From an uncultured Chloroflexota bacterium (GTDB lineage Bacteria > Chloroflexota > Dehalococcoidia > UBA3495), in assembly GCA_913052545.1 (NCBI GenBank), contig CAJXEF010000151.1, positions 1-5,255 on the forward strand: DNA of 5,255 nucleotides, written 5' to 3'. The translations under genes and the position numbers were made by a program. Positions within the stretch are counted from its first letter, which is position 1; every line of letters starts with the position of its first letter. The notes beneath the pieces were generated by a model. It was not told the origin of the DNA, did no database searches, and was given only the letters and a program-made list of their open reading frames with translations. Positions 1-5,255 of this stretch are shown piece after piece.

Positions 1-158
1 GTTCAGGTATCACAGTTAAGTTCATAACCTAGCGTCACGTCCACTTCGCTCAACTCAAAAAATGTTGGCGTCCATGTATAGTACTTCCGTCACAACCGGA
101 GCTACTATTATTTTAATCTCTTCGCTTTTAAAATAGAGGAAACGTACTCCATTAACTA
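1..158. other. Upstream stretch with no recognisable gene
   Basis: All six frames hold only short open stretches with no recognisable protein. A TAA at 153-155 closes the frame of the radical SAM remnant just before its first ATG. The purine-rich AGAGGA at 135-140 looks like a ribosome binding site but lies 18 bases before the ATG at 159, too far for a normal site, so the ancestral start may also be damaged. No convincing promoter, tRNA or repeat was seen. Confidence 0.5.
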
Positions 159-1022
159 ATGTTGATTTCAGCCGACGTTCGGGAGAGTCTCTGTAAAACT
201 ATTATAAATAAAATAGATGTACCCGGATTTACCTTTCGGTGGGCTTTAACCCCGTACCGTGGTTGTAGGCATGCATGTAGGTATTGTTATGCAAGACCTA
301 GTCACGAATTTTTAAACCTTAACCAGGGGGACGACTTCGATCAACGGATATTCGTTAAAGTCAACGCATCTCAAGTTTTCAGGCAGGAGTTACTGAAACC
401 TAGATGGTGAGGGGAATCCATTGTAATAGAGACCGAATCTAGTCGATATGAACCAGCGACGTGTCGGGTTGGTATAACTAGGAGAGTCCTGAAAGTGCTG
501 ACGGAATTAAAATCCAACTTGTATAACCACTAAGGGAATTTTGGTAAAAAGAGATTTGGATATTCTCATGGTTATGAGTAAAGAAGTTGACGTCAGAGTT
601 TCGTTTAGTATCGGGACCTTAGACGATAATGTTTGGCAGAAAATGGAACCTGGTGTACTCAGGCCTAAGGCCCTGATGGAGTTCACGGGTTATTTGTCAT
701 AGAACGGTATTTCATCTGGGATAATGGTGCCGCCACTTTTGTCAGGGATATCCGATGACCCAAGAGATATCGATAATGTAATCAAAATGGTCCGAAACAT
801 TTAACCGGCAATGTTTTATTTGTGAAGCCGGTGTCTAAAGAATGGTTATTGCCGGTTTTAAAGGAGAGTTATCCCAGTCTAATGCCAGGTTACGAGAGGT
901 TATATCGAGGGACATATGCTCCATATGAATACACTATGAAGATTTTAAATTTGGTCGAGAATGCTTGTCAAAGGCACAGTCTGCCATTGACTGGGGCAAT
1001 GATGGAAATTAAAAGCGCCTAA
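159..1022 (+). pseudogene. Radical SAM protein remnant (SPL-like, PA0069/Rv2578c family), multiply disrupted
   Basis: A decayed gene readable by joining three pieces. Piece 1 (159-410) carries the radical SAM iron-sulfur motif CX3CX2C, C36/C40/C43 within YRGCRHACRYCYARP, followed by the family-typical HEFLNLN and IFVKVNA stretches. A TGA at 408-410 interrupts it where the family has a basic residue between W and GE, consistent with CGA to TGA; the same frame then continues to about 521 (GITRRVLKVLTEL). After a frameshift near 522, piece 2 reads ITTKGILVKRDLDIL and VSFSIGTLDDNVWQKMEPG (598-654), hits a TAG at 700-702 and continues through GIMVPPLLSGISDDP to TAA 802-804. A second shift near 790-803 returns to the first frame for piece 3, GNVLFVKP and GYERLYRGTYAPYEY, ending at 1020-1022. 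A few residues also seem missing after EPG and before GNVLF. The members resemble spore photoproduct lyase, but their function is mostly unknown. Two nonsense codons, two frameshifts and small deletions argue for genuine decay rather than sequencing error. The exact 5' end is uncertain. Confidence 0.88.
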
Positions 1023-1024
1023 AG

Positions 1025-1047
1025 GCTAGTTATTCTAGATCGCTAGA
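1025..1047. repeat. Three CTAG tetramers, two forming a small inverted repeat
   Basis: CTAG occurs at 1025-1028, 1035-1038 and 1043-1046. The last two form an inverted repeat, TCTAG (1034-1038) and CTAGA (1043-1047), around a 4-base loop. It sits in the 49-bp gap between the convergent radical SAM remnant and phoU. The stem is short and no T-run follows on either strand, so it is at best a weak terminator; chance is possible. Confidence 0.3.
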
Positions 1048-1071
1048 TTTGAGGGGTAACGCGCTCTGAGC

Positions 1072-1737
1072 TCATTCTTTTGGTTTACTGGACTCTACCA
1101 TCTTACCGGTAACTAAAAATATGACCCGTTCGGCTATATTAGTTGCTCGGTCAGCGATCCGTTCAAGATCATGGGCTGCCCAAAGTAAGTAGGTGGCGCG
1201 CTGGATAGTTTGAGGATTTTGGAGCATAAAAACTAACAATTCTCTATACACTTGGTCATACAACAAGTCGACTTCATCATCGTCGCGAAGTACCTGATTG
1301 GCTTTAACAGTGTCTCTACTTATTAGTGAATCCATGCTGTTTCGCAGCATTAAGGTTGCTTTTTCTGCCATCCTGGGGATATCGACCAATGGCTTGAGAG
1401 GAGGTTCATCTCCCATTAGTAAACTAATTTTGGCTATGCCTTCCGCATAATCTCCCATCCTTTCTAGTTCAACGGTTATGTGGAGTAGGGCGATAATAGC
1501 TCTAAGATCGCCGGCCATTGGTTGTTGAGTGGCAATCAAATCAATGCAACGCTCTTCTATTTCATACCTTTTTTGGTCTATGTAATCGTCTTCTTGTACC
1601 AGTTGTTGAGATTCGGTTAAATCCCGTTGTTTGAGGGCCTCGACAGATCGCATCGTTGCCTTGTCGACGATCTCGGCAAGTGATATGACTTCTTGTTGGA
1701 GTTGCCCCAGTTGACGGTCTAGATCAATTCTGAGCAT
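1072..1737 (-). CDS. phoU: Phosphate signalling complex protein PhoU
   Basis: A 221-residue cytoplasmic all-helical protein of normal PhoU length. PhoU links the Pst phosphate transporter to the PhoR sensor kinase and keeps the Pho regulon off when phosphate is plentiful. Both tandem three-helix-bundle repeats are present, each with its acidic metal-binding signature: ELERMGDYAEGIAK at about 90-103 and DLERIADRATNIAER at about 190-204. The conserved QQPMAGDLR segment is at about 71-79. The ATG start is supported by AAGGAC seven bases upstream. It is the last gene of a minus-strand cluster, 43 bp after the subunit-3-like gene. No pstSCAB, phoR or phoB lies in the window, so its pathway partners must be elsewhere, and its place here may reflect co-transcription rather than shared function. 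The family call is firm; the phosphate role is inferred from the family. Confidence 0.96.
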   Translation of the reverse strand: MLRIDLDRQLGQLQQEVISLAEIVDKATMRSVEALKQRDLTESQQLVQEDDYIDQKRYEIEERCIDLIATQQPMAGDLRAIIALLHITVELERMGDYAEGIAKISLLMGDEPPLKPLVDIPRMAEKATLMLRNSMDSLISRDTVKANQVLRDDDEVDLLYDQVYRELLVFMLQNPQTIQRATYLLWAAHDLERIADRATNIAERVIFLVTGKMVESSKPKE

Positions 1738-1744
1738 GTTTTAT

Positions 1745-1750
1745 GTCCTT
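1745..1750 (-). promoter_or_regulatory. Ribosome binding site of phoU
   Basis: On the minus strand this reads AAGGAC and ends seven bases before the ATG at 1737. It fixes the phoU start and shows that phoU can be initiated independently despite lying in an operon-like cluster. Confidence 0.75.
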
Positions 1751-1764
1751 TAACTCGTAACCTA

Positions 1765-1784
1765 TTAAGATATTAAAATCTTAA
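1765..1784. repeat. AT-rich inverted repeat at the end of the subunit-3-like gene
   Basis: Perfect 7-base arms, TTAAGAT at 1765-1771 and ATCTTAA at 1778-1784, flank a 6-base centre and overlap the stop codon at 1781-1783. With one G:C pair per stem it is too weak for an intrinsic terminator. It could be a protein-binding site ahead of phoU, an mRNA processing signal, or chance in AT-rich DNA. Confidence 0.35.
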
Positions 1785-2239
1785 ACGGGTCTCCAGAAAG
1801 GTTGCCGATTTTTCTGTGGTTCTAAGAGTGATTCGTCAAACGGCTCGGGCTGATAGTCATTTGGCTCAGATCGGTGGTACCCGATTAGTTCTTGTACCGT
1901 TGGATGAGTGTAGTAGTTGTTGTAACATTGGCGTCTTAGGTCAGCAAAGAAAACGGGATTGGATTGTTCTATATGGGAAATCACCGCATCTTTATCGGAA
2001 TCCGATAGCTCGGGGAATTCTTTACCCTTTTCTCCCATAGCTTTAACCTGAATTTGAACCAAGCCTTCGAGAAACATACGTATAGTACCGTGTGATCTCG
2101 AAATATCGGCCTCAAGAGTATCGCGTAGCCCGAGTGTACCGGCACCCGGCAGACCACCTTCCTCGGGGATGAGCCGGTCAAATACCTGTACTAGCAGAAG
2201 TTTTTGGTTATCGGTCAATAATTTTTGATTGGGCGACAT
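1781..2239 (-). CDS. Gluconate 2-dehydrogenase subunit 3-like protein
   Basis: A 152-residue protein resembling the small third subunit of membrane-linked gluconate/2-keto-sugar dehydrogenases (Gluconate_2-dh3 family). What can be seen: an N-terminal helix followed by DRLIPEEGGLPGAG (21-34), matching the family's I-P-x(n)-PGA signature; FPELSDSDKDAVISHIE (75-91); and NPVFFADLRRQCYNNYYTHP (94-113) followed by ELIGY (117-121), which corresponds to the family's F-x-L-R...F/Y-x-H/D-P...IGYPG end. The tail ends in PFWRPV. In known complexes this subunit pairs with an FAD-dependent GMC oxidoreductase and carries a Tat signal; here there is no signal peptide and no GMC gene, so the protein probably stays in the cytoplasm and its partner is unknown. 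It starts 8 bp after the CocE-like gene, with its ribosome binding site overlapping that gene's stop. The family call is good; the function is open. Confidence 0.8.
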   Translation of the reverse strand: MSPNQKLLTDNQKLLLVQVFDRLIPEEGGLPGAGTLGLRDTLEADISRSHGTIRMFLEGLVQIQVKAMGEKGKEFPELSDSDKDAVISHIEQSNPVFFADLRRQCYNNYYTHPTVQELIGYHRSEPNDYQPEPFDESLLEPQKNRQPFWRPV

Positions 2240-2244
2240 TACTT

Positions 2245-2249
2245 TCCTT
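2245..2249 (-). promoter_or_regulatory. Ribosome binding site overlapping the CocE-like stop codon
   Basis: The minus strand reads TAAGGAAAGTA before the ATG at 2239. The TAA is the stop of the hydrolase gene, and its last two bases form AAGGA, five bases from the next start. Ribosomes ending on the hydrolase can therefore reinitiate directly, which points to translational coupling of the two proteins. Confidence 0.75.
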
Positions 2250-4008
2250 ATCTGGGTATTACAGGCAATGTTATGTGGGACGGAAAGGTGTTTGAGTGCT
2301 GGATAGTTTGTTGAGCTCCCACCATCTCCGCATCGGCACCTAATACTGCTCCTGTATTAGGGTTTCTGTCGAATCTAGGAAAGTTACTGCTTGAAATTTC
2401 GAGTCTGATTGAATGTCCTATTTTGACTACGTGGCTGGTTGCCCACAGGTCAATGTCAAAACGATAAGTTTTTCCGGGAGTTATAAACGATGGTTGGGCA
2501 GTCGAAGTACGGAAACGTGCGCGGATAATCCCGTCTTGTAGATTTTGAGCATAGCCATTAGGCCTTAAGTCTACGAGTTTAGCGGTAAAATCTGTGTCCT
2601 TGGCGGTACTCGCGGCAAAAAGAGTCATTGTTATGGGCCCGGTAATCTCTAACGCTTGATCTAAGGGTGGTGTTGTGTATACCAAGAGATCTTCACGTAC
2701 TTCGACTGAGCTTTGGTCCATGACACCGTAGGGTATTATCAGTGTACTCCCGCCTAATGTAGGCACAGGGTTGGCGGGATCGTATATAAATCGATCAACT
2801 GGTTCATCTGTTGGGGGAGTAGTGGAAAGGGTGCCGTCGCCGCGGTTACTGTTGGCGGATCCCTGAGAATGAAGATAATATTTTGTATAATGAGTACGCG
2901 CGAGGGGCCATTCTTTTTCTTGCCGCCAACGGTTTTCCCCCATAATAAATAAGCTGACGGGAGGTTCATCTATTATTCCTGTGTCTGTATCCTTTAACCA
3001 GTAATCGAACCAGCGTAAAAGGTGTTCGTGAAGTTCTATTGCGGCATTGTCTCCAAAGTCTATATCCCCGGCTCCACCGGTATGAGGTTGAGTAAAGGGC
3101 CTTACATGAGCCCAGGGTCCAATAAGCAATTTCTGGTTTTTGCGGGCTAGGCTATTACCTCCCCCATGCGATATTCCTTTGTAACTATTTAAAGCCCCTT
3201 CTAAGAATATGTCGTACCATGAACTAACATGAAACATAGGTATCTTTATGCCGGATAGGTTTTTGAGCAAATTTGCTCTCCACCAATAGGGGCCATCGTG
3301 CTCTTCGTCGAAATATTCAGAGAAGTAAGGTGCAGCTTCTTTCAGCCTCTCAATCCAATCTCTTAAAGGTAGATGATTATACCAATCCTCTTTAAGTGGT
3401 TGAGCGAAATTACCCGGTGGAAGAACATAGTCATCCATTTGTGGAAGCAGGTCTTCTCTTCCTATCCTTTCTAACGTGTTTCGCCCTTTATGGATGGCGT
3501 AGGGAACCATCCATCCCCATTCCATAGCTCCGCCAGTATGATAGACCCAACTTTGATGGAAATCGGAAGAAGCTGAGAATGGCGCCATAGTTTGGAGGTG
3601 TGGAGGTAGTGGATTATTTGTGGCTAAAGTATATTGTGTAGCGCCGAGATACGATTGCCCTGTAGCGCCTACCCTTCCGTTAGACCAATCTTGCTTCGCA
3701 GCCCATTCTACCGTGTCATACCCGTCTAACGACTCCTGGAAGACAGGATTGTAGTAATCTCCTTCGGAACTAAATCTAGCTCGACAATCTTGGCTCAAAA
3801 TCACATAACCATGAACCGGGAAAAACCATGTTGAATGGTCTGGGTTCGATATGTATTGGTCCTTACCGTATGGACCACGATTAACCAATACTGGGAATCT
3901 CCCTGGCGCATCCGGACGGAATATATCGGTCGCTAGTCGTGTTCCATCACGCATCGGAACCATCACATTGGGCTCGTATATAACTTTGTATGTTTCCTGT
4001 TTAGCCAT
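2248..4008 (-). CDS. CocE/NonD family alpha/beta hydrolase (S15/X-Pro dipeptidyl-peptidase type)
   Basis: A 586-residue serine hydrolase of the cocaine esterase / alpha-amino acid ester hydrolase / glutaryl-7-ACA acylase family. Numbered from the chosen ATG, the fold starts with VMVPMRDGTRLATDIFRP (15-32). Y47 in VNRGPYGKD matches the oxyanion-hole tyrosine, and S119 in GQSYLG is the nucleophile. D266 in SSWYDIF and H301 in GPWAH complete the catalytic triad. A helical cap lies between S119 and D266. WFDYWLK (333-339) leads into the C-terminal beta-sandwich domain (about 348-586, starting PPVSLFIMGENRW). All catalytic residues are present, so an active ester or amide hydrolase is likely; the natural substrate cannot be read from sequence. 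There is no signal peptide, so it is probably cytoplasmic. A TTG at 4017 would add three residues, but the ATG at 4008 is preferred; neither has a clear Shine-Dalgarno. It is the first gene of the minus-strand cluster, behind a good promoter. Confidence 0.95.
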   Translation of the reverse strand: MAKQETYKVIYEPNVMVPMRDGTRLATDIFRPDAPGRFPVLVNRGPYGKDQYISNPDHSTWFFPVHGYVILSQDCRARFSSEGDYYNPVFQESLDGYDTVEWAAKQDWSNGRVGATGQSYLGATQYTLATNNPLPPHLQTMAPFSASSDFHQSWVYHTGGAMEWGWMVPYAIHKGRNTLERIGREDLLPQMDDYVLPPGNFAQPLKEDWYNHLPLRDWIERLKEAAPYFSEYFDEEHDGPYWWRANLLKNLSGIKIPMFHVSSWYDIFLEGALNSYKGISHGGGNSLARKNQKLLIGPWAHVRPFTQPHTGGAGDIDFGDNAAIELHEHLLRWFDYWLKDTDTGIIDEPPVSLFIMGENRWRQEKEWPLARTHYTKYYLHSQGSANSNRGDGTLSTTPPTDEPVDRFIYDPANPVPTLGGSTLIIPYGVMDQSSVEVREDLLVYTTPPLDQALEITGPITMTLFAASTAKDTDFTAKLVDLRPNGYAQNLQDGIIRARFRTSTAQPSFITPGKTYRFDIDLWATSHVVKIGHSIRLEISSSNFPRFDRNPNTGAVLGADAEMVGAQQTIQHSNTFPSHITLPVIPR

Positions 4009-4062
4009 AAATAACAAATTTACGGGAACAAACGGTAACTAGCTTTTGGCTGGGATTTTAAA

Positions 4063-4091
4063 AGCATACTATCACCAACCTTTAGAGTCAA
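4063..4091 (-). promoter_or_regulatory. Sigma70-like promoter of the hydrolase-subunit3-phoU cluster
   Basis: On the minus strand TTGACT (4086-4091) and TATGCT (4063-4068) are separated by 17 bases, matching the consensus at five and four of six positions. Transcription would begin near 4056, giving a leader of about 48 bases to the ATG at 4008. No promoter of similar quality was noticed in the short gaps downstream, which supports a three-gene transcript. Confidence 0.6.
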
Positions 4092-4132
4092 TCTGAAGAG
4101 ATTCCTCATTCATATCCTTAGGGTTCGTCCAG

Positions 4133-4170
4133 ACACCGTTTGATATGGATTGACAGGGAAAAACACCGTT
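4133..4170 (+). repeat. 8-bp direct repeat ACACCGTT flanking the -35 element
   Basis: ACACCGTT occurs at 4133-4140 and 4163-4170, exactly 30 bp apart. The first copy lies 9 bp upstream of the -35 hexamer of the plus-strand promoter, the second inside the -35/-10 spacer. This places both where a regulator would block or contact RNA polymerase, so it is a candidate operator. It is short enough that chance is possible. Confidence 0.4.
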
Positions 4171-4178
4171 GGTAGTAT
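4150..4178 (+). promoter_or_regulatory. Sigma70-like promoter of the DUF1800 gene
   Basis: A perfect TTGACA (4150-4155) and a TAGTAT (4173-4178; five of six TATAAT positions) are spaced by the optimal 17 bases. Transcription would begin near 4185, leaving a leader of about 150 bases before the ATG at 4334. It is the best promoter match in the window. Confidence 0.65.
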
Positions 4179-4293
4179 TCTTAACAAGTAAAGGGTTATA
4201 GTTTGCCGGTTTGTGTATGTAACACTTCTAGCAAAACAATCTACGTGGCACTATTTCGAAACCTTGATTACATAAGAGGTTTACCCTTATTGA

Positions 4294-4315
4294 TAAACGG
4301 TCGTCCCAACGTTTA
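4294..4315 (+). repeat. 6-bp inverted repeat just upstream of the DUF1800 ribosome binding site
   Basis: TAAACG (4294-4299) and CGTTTA (4310-4315) flank a 10-base centre and end six bases before the GGAGGA site. In the mRNA it could form a weak hairpin next to the ribosome binding site; in DNA it could be an operator. It is short, so only suggestive. Confidence 0.3.
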
Positions 4316-4321
4316 AAAATT

Positions 4322-4327
4322 GGAGGA
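4322..4327 (+). promoter_or_regulatory. Strong ribosome binding site of the DUF1800 gene
   Basis: GGAGGA lies six bases before the ATG at 4334. It is the best Shine-Dalgarno match in the window and fixes the start of the gene. Confidence 0.85.
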
Positions 4328-4333
4328 AGAACC

Positions 4334-5255
4334 ATGGCAGCCAACGAAATTGATTTAATGGCTCATCTTATGCGGAGGGCAGGATTCGGAGCTACTTACC
4401 AACAATTAGAAGGGTTAGCATCTAATGGGTATGAGGAGACGGTAGAGGATCTGCTTAATCCGGATGGGCATCCGGAAGTAGAAACTGATCTGCTAGAACG
4501 GTATTTTGTTGATTGGAAAGAACTGAATGCCTTAGAAGTCAACCAATCGTATTTAACCTACCTTTGGATTAATACTAAAAGGCCTCTTCAGGAAAAAATG
4601 ACCTTATTCTGGCACGGTATTTTTTGTACGGGGAACTCGAAATGCGAACATGGGCGTATGATCCAGCTTCAACTGGATATGTTCCGTAGAGATGGAATGG
4701 GTTCCTTCCAGGAGTTACTCCTAGGTTTGTCGAGAGATCCATCAATGGTTTTTTATTTGGATAATTGTATGAGTCACAATGGTGCAATCAATGAGAATTG
4801 GGGGAGGGAGCTCTTGGAGCTATTCTCGATGGGGGTTGGGATGGATGGCCAGGCAAATTATTCTGAGGATGACGTAAAAGAAGCAGCAAGAGCCTTCACT
4901 GGATGGACTATTACAAACGCTATACCTCGCTATCCTTACGGACGGTACGACTCACATTTTATTTTTAACCCCTACGATCATGATGAGGAAGAAAAAACGT
5001 TTTTGGGTGAGACAGGAAAGTTTAATGGAGAGGATATAGTTTCTATTATTGCTAAGCAGCCAGCTACGGCTCGGTTCATTGCTAGGCATTTATACAATTT
5101 CTTCGTAGCCGATGATGTCCAGGTCCCAGCTTGGCAGAACACTCCCCCTCAAGATCCCGAATTGATATCTATGCTAGAGAATGAATATTTTAGATCAGGG
5201 TTTGATTTGCGATCAGTGTTGCGAGTTTTGTTTAATTCAGAATCATTTAAGAATG
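4334..5255 (+). CDS. DUF1800 family protein, 3' end cut by the window
   Basis: The first 307 residues of a DUF1800 protein; family members are usually about 450-500 residues, so over half is visible and no stop is reached. The hallmarks appear in order: HLMRRAGFGA (11-20), LQEKMTLFWHGIF (85-97), DPSMVFYLDN (135-144), NENWGRELLELFSMGVG (153-169), AARAFTGW (184-191), YDHDEEEKTFLG (214-225) and ATARFIARHLYNFFV (about 247-261). The biochemical role of DUF1800 is not established. Its genes very often precede a DUF1501 gene, which would be expected just beyond the right edge. There is no N-terminal signal peptide or membrane segment, so export is not evident. Start choice is secure: ATG with GGAGGA six bases upstream. 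It is transcribed divergently from the hydrolase cluster under its own promoter. The opening sequence resembles Chloroflexota members I recall, which supports but does not prove the host assignment. Confidence 0.93.
   Translation, partial: MAANEIDLMAHLMRRAGFGATYQQLEGLASNGYEETVEDLLNPDGHPEVETDLLERYFVDWKELNALEVNQSYLTYLWINTKRPLQEKMTLFWHGIFCTGNSKCEHGRMIQLQLDMFRRDGMGSFQELLLGLSRDPSMVFYLDNCMSHNGAINENWGRELLELFSMGVGMDGQANYSEDDVKEAARAFTGWTITNAIPRYPYGRYDSHFIFNPYDHDEEEKTFLGETGKFNGEDIVSIIAKQPATARFIARHLYNFFVADDVQVPAWQNTPPQDPELISMLENEYFRSGFDLRSVLRVLFNSESFKN

Larger units (their letters stand above)
4009..4333. other. Divergent intergenic control region
   Basis: This 325-bp region separates the minus-strand hydrolase cluster from the plus-strand DUF1800 gene. 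It holds one sigma70-like promoter per strand, an 8-bp direct repeat around the plus promoter's -35 element, and a small inverted repeat just before the DUF1800 ribosome binding site. A weaker plus-strand pair, TTGATT at 4264-4269 and TATTGA at 4288-4293, could give a shorter leader. No small ORF, tRNA or known riboswitch was recognised. Confidence 0.65.

Noticed and set aside
159..410. Short stand-alone radical SAM protein of 83 residues
   Set aside because: It lacks most of the barrel, and homologous sequence continues directly beyond the TGA, so it is a broken gene and not a natural small protein.
822..1022. Independent 66-codon gene starting at GTG
   Set aside because: Its residues (VKPVSKEW..., YERLYRGTYAPYEY) are the C-terminal part of the radical SAM family, and upstream codons in the same frame (GNVLF) also match. 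It is the last piece of the pseudogene.
1048..1071. Possible intrinsic terminator between the convergent genes
   Set aside because: Only very short self-complementary stretches such as GAGCTC are present, with no strong GC stem followed by a T-run on either strand.
1816..2040. Plus-strand ORF of 74 codons
   Set aside because: It lies antisense within the subunit-3-like gene, has no family resemblance and no ribosome binding site that I can see.
1981..2181. Minus-strand ORF of 66 codons
   Set aside because: It is an alternate frame inside the well-supported subunit-3-like gene, with no recognisable content.
2754..2969. Minus-strand ORF of 71 codons
   Set aside because: It is an alternate frame inside the CocE-like gene, whose own frame shows the conserved C-terminal domain there.
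3851..4042. Plus-strand ORF of 63 codons
   Set aside because: It is antisense to the N-terminal part of the CocE-like gene and lacks family resemblance.
4575..4787. Minus-strand ORF of 70 codons
   Set aside because: It is antisense to conserved DUF1800 motifs and has no recognisable content.
1..5255. CRISPR array, insertion sequence, tRNA or rRNA
   Set aside because: No regularly spaced repeats, transposase motifs with terminal inverted repeats, cloverleaf-like sequence or rRNA-like sequence was seen on either strand.

Overview
The window holds three intact genes on the minus strand, one 3'-truncated gene on the plus strand and one decayed gene on the plus strand. It is bacterial: there are Shine-Dalgarno sites, tightly packed genes and sigma70-like promoters. 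The base composition is moderate to slightly AT-rich. The gene types are a DUF1800 protein starting directly with a HLMRRAGFGA-type motif and no signal peptide, a CocE/NonD hydrolase, a gluconate 2-dehydrogenase subunit 3-like protein and PhoU. They recall uncultured Chloroflexota (Dehalococcoidia/SAR202-like). That assignment rests on remembered family resemblance, not on a search, and is tentative.

Layout from left to right. Positions 1-158 carry no recognisable gene. Positions 159-1022 are a clear remnant of a radical SAM gene (SPL-like, PA0069/Rv2578c family), broken by two nonsense codons and at least two frameshifts. It converges on a minus-strand cluster that is read from about 4056 down to 1072: a CocE/NonD-family alpha/beta hydrolase (2248-4008), a gluconate 2-dehydrogenase subunit 3-like protein (1781-2239) and PhoU (1072-1737). 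The first two genes are 8 bp apart, and the hydrolase stop codon forms part of the ribosome binding site of the next gene. PhoU follows after 43 bp with its own ribosome binding site. The 325-bp region 4009-4333 is a divergent control region with a good sigma70-like promoter on each strand. To its right a DUF1800 gene starts at 4334 and runs off the end of the window with 307 codons visible.

How the genes work together is not obvious. The hydrolase probably cleaves an ester or amide. The small subunit-like protein normally partners an FAD-dependent GMC-type dehydrogenase, but no such gene is visible here. PhoU normally acts with the Pst transporter and PhoR, and neither is present. The least explained part is the coupled hydrolase / subunit-3 pair; I see no defence system, mobile element, CRISPR array, tRNA or rRNA.
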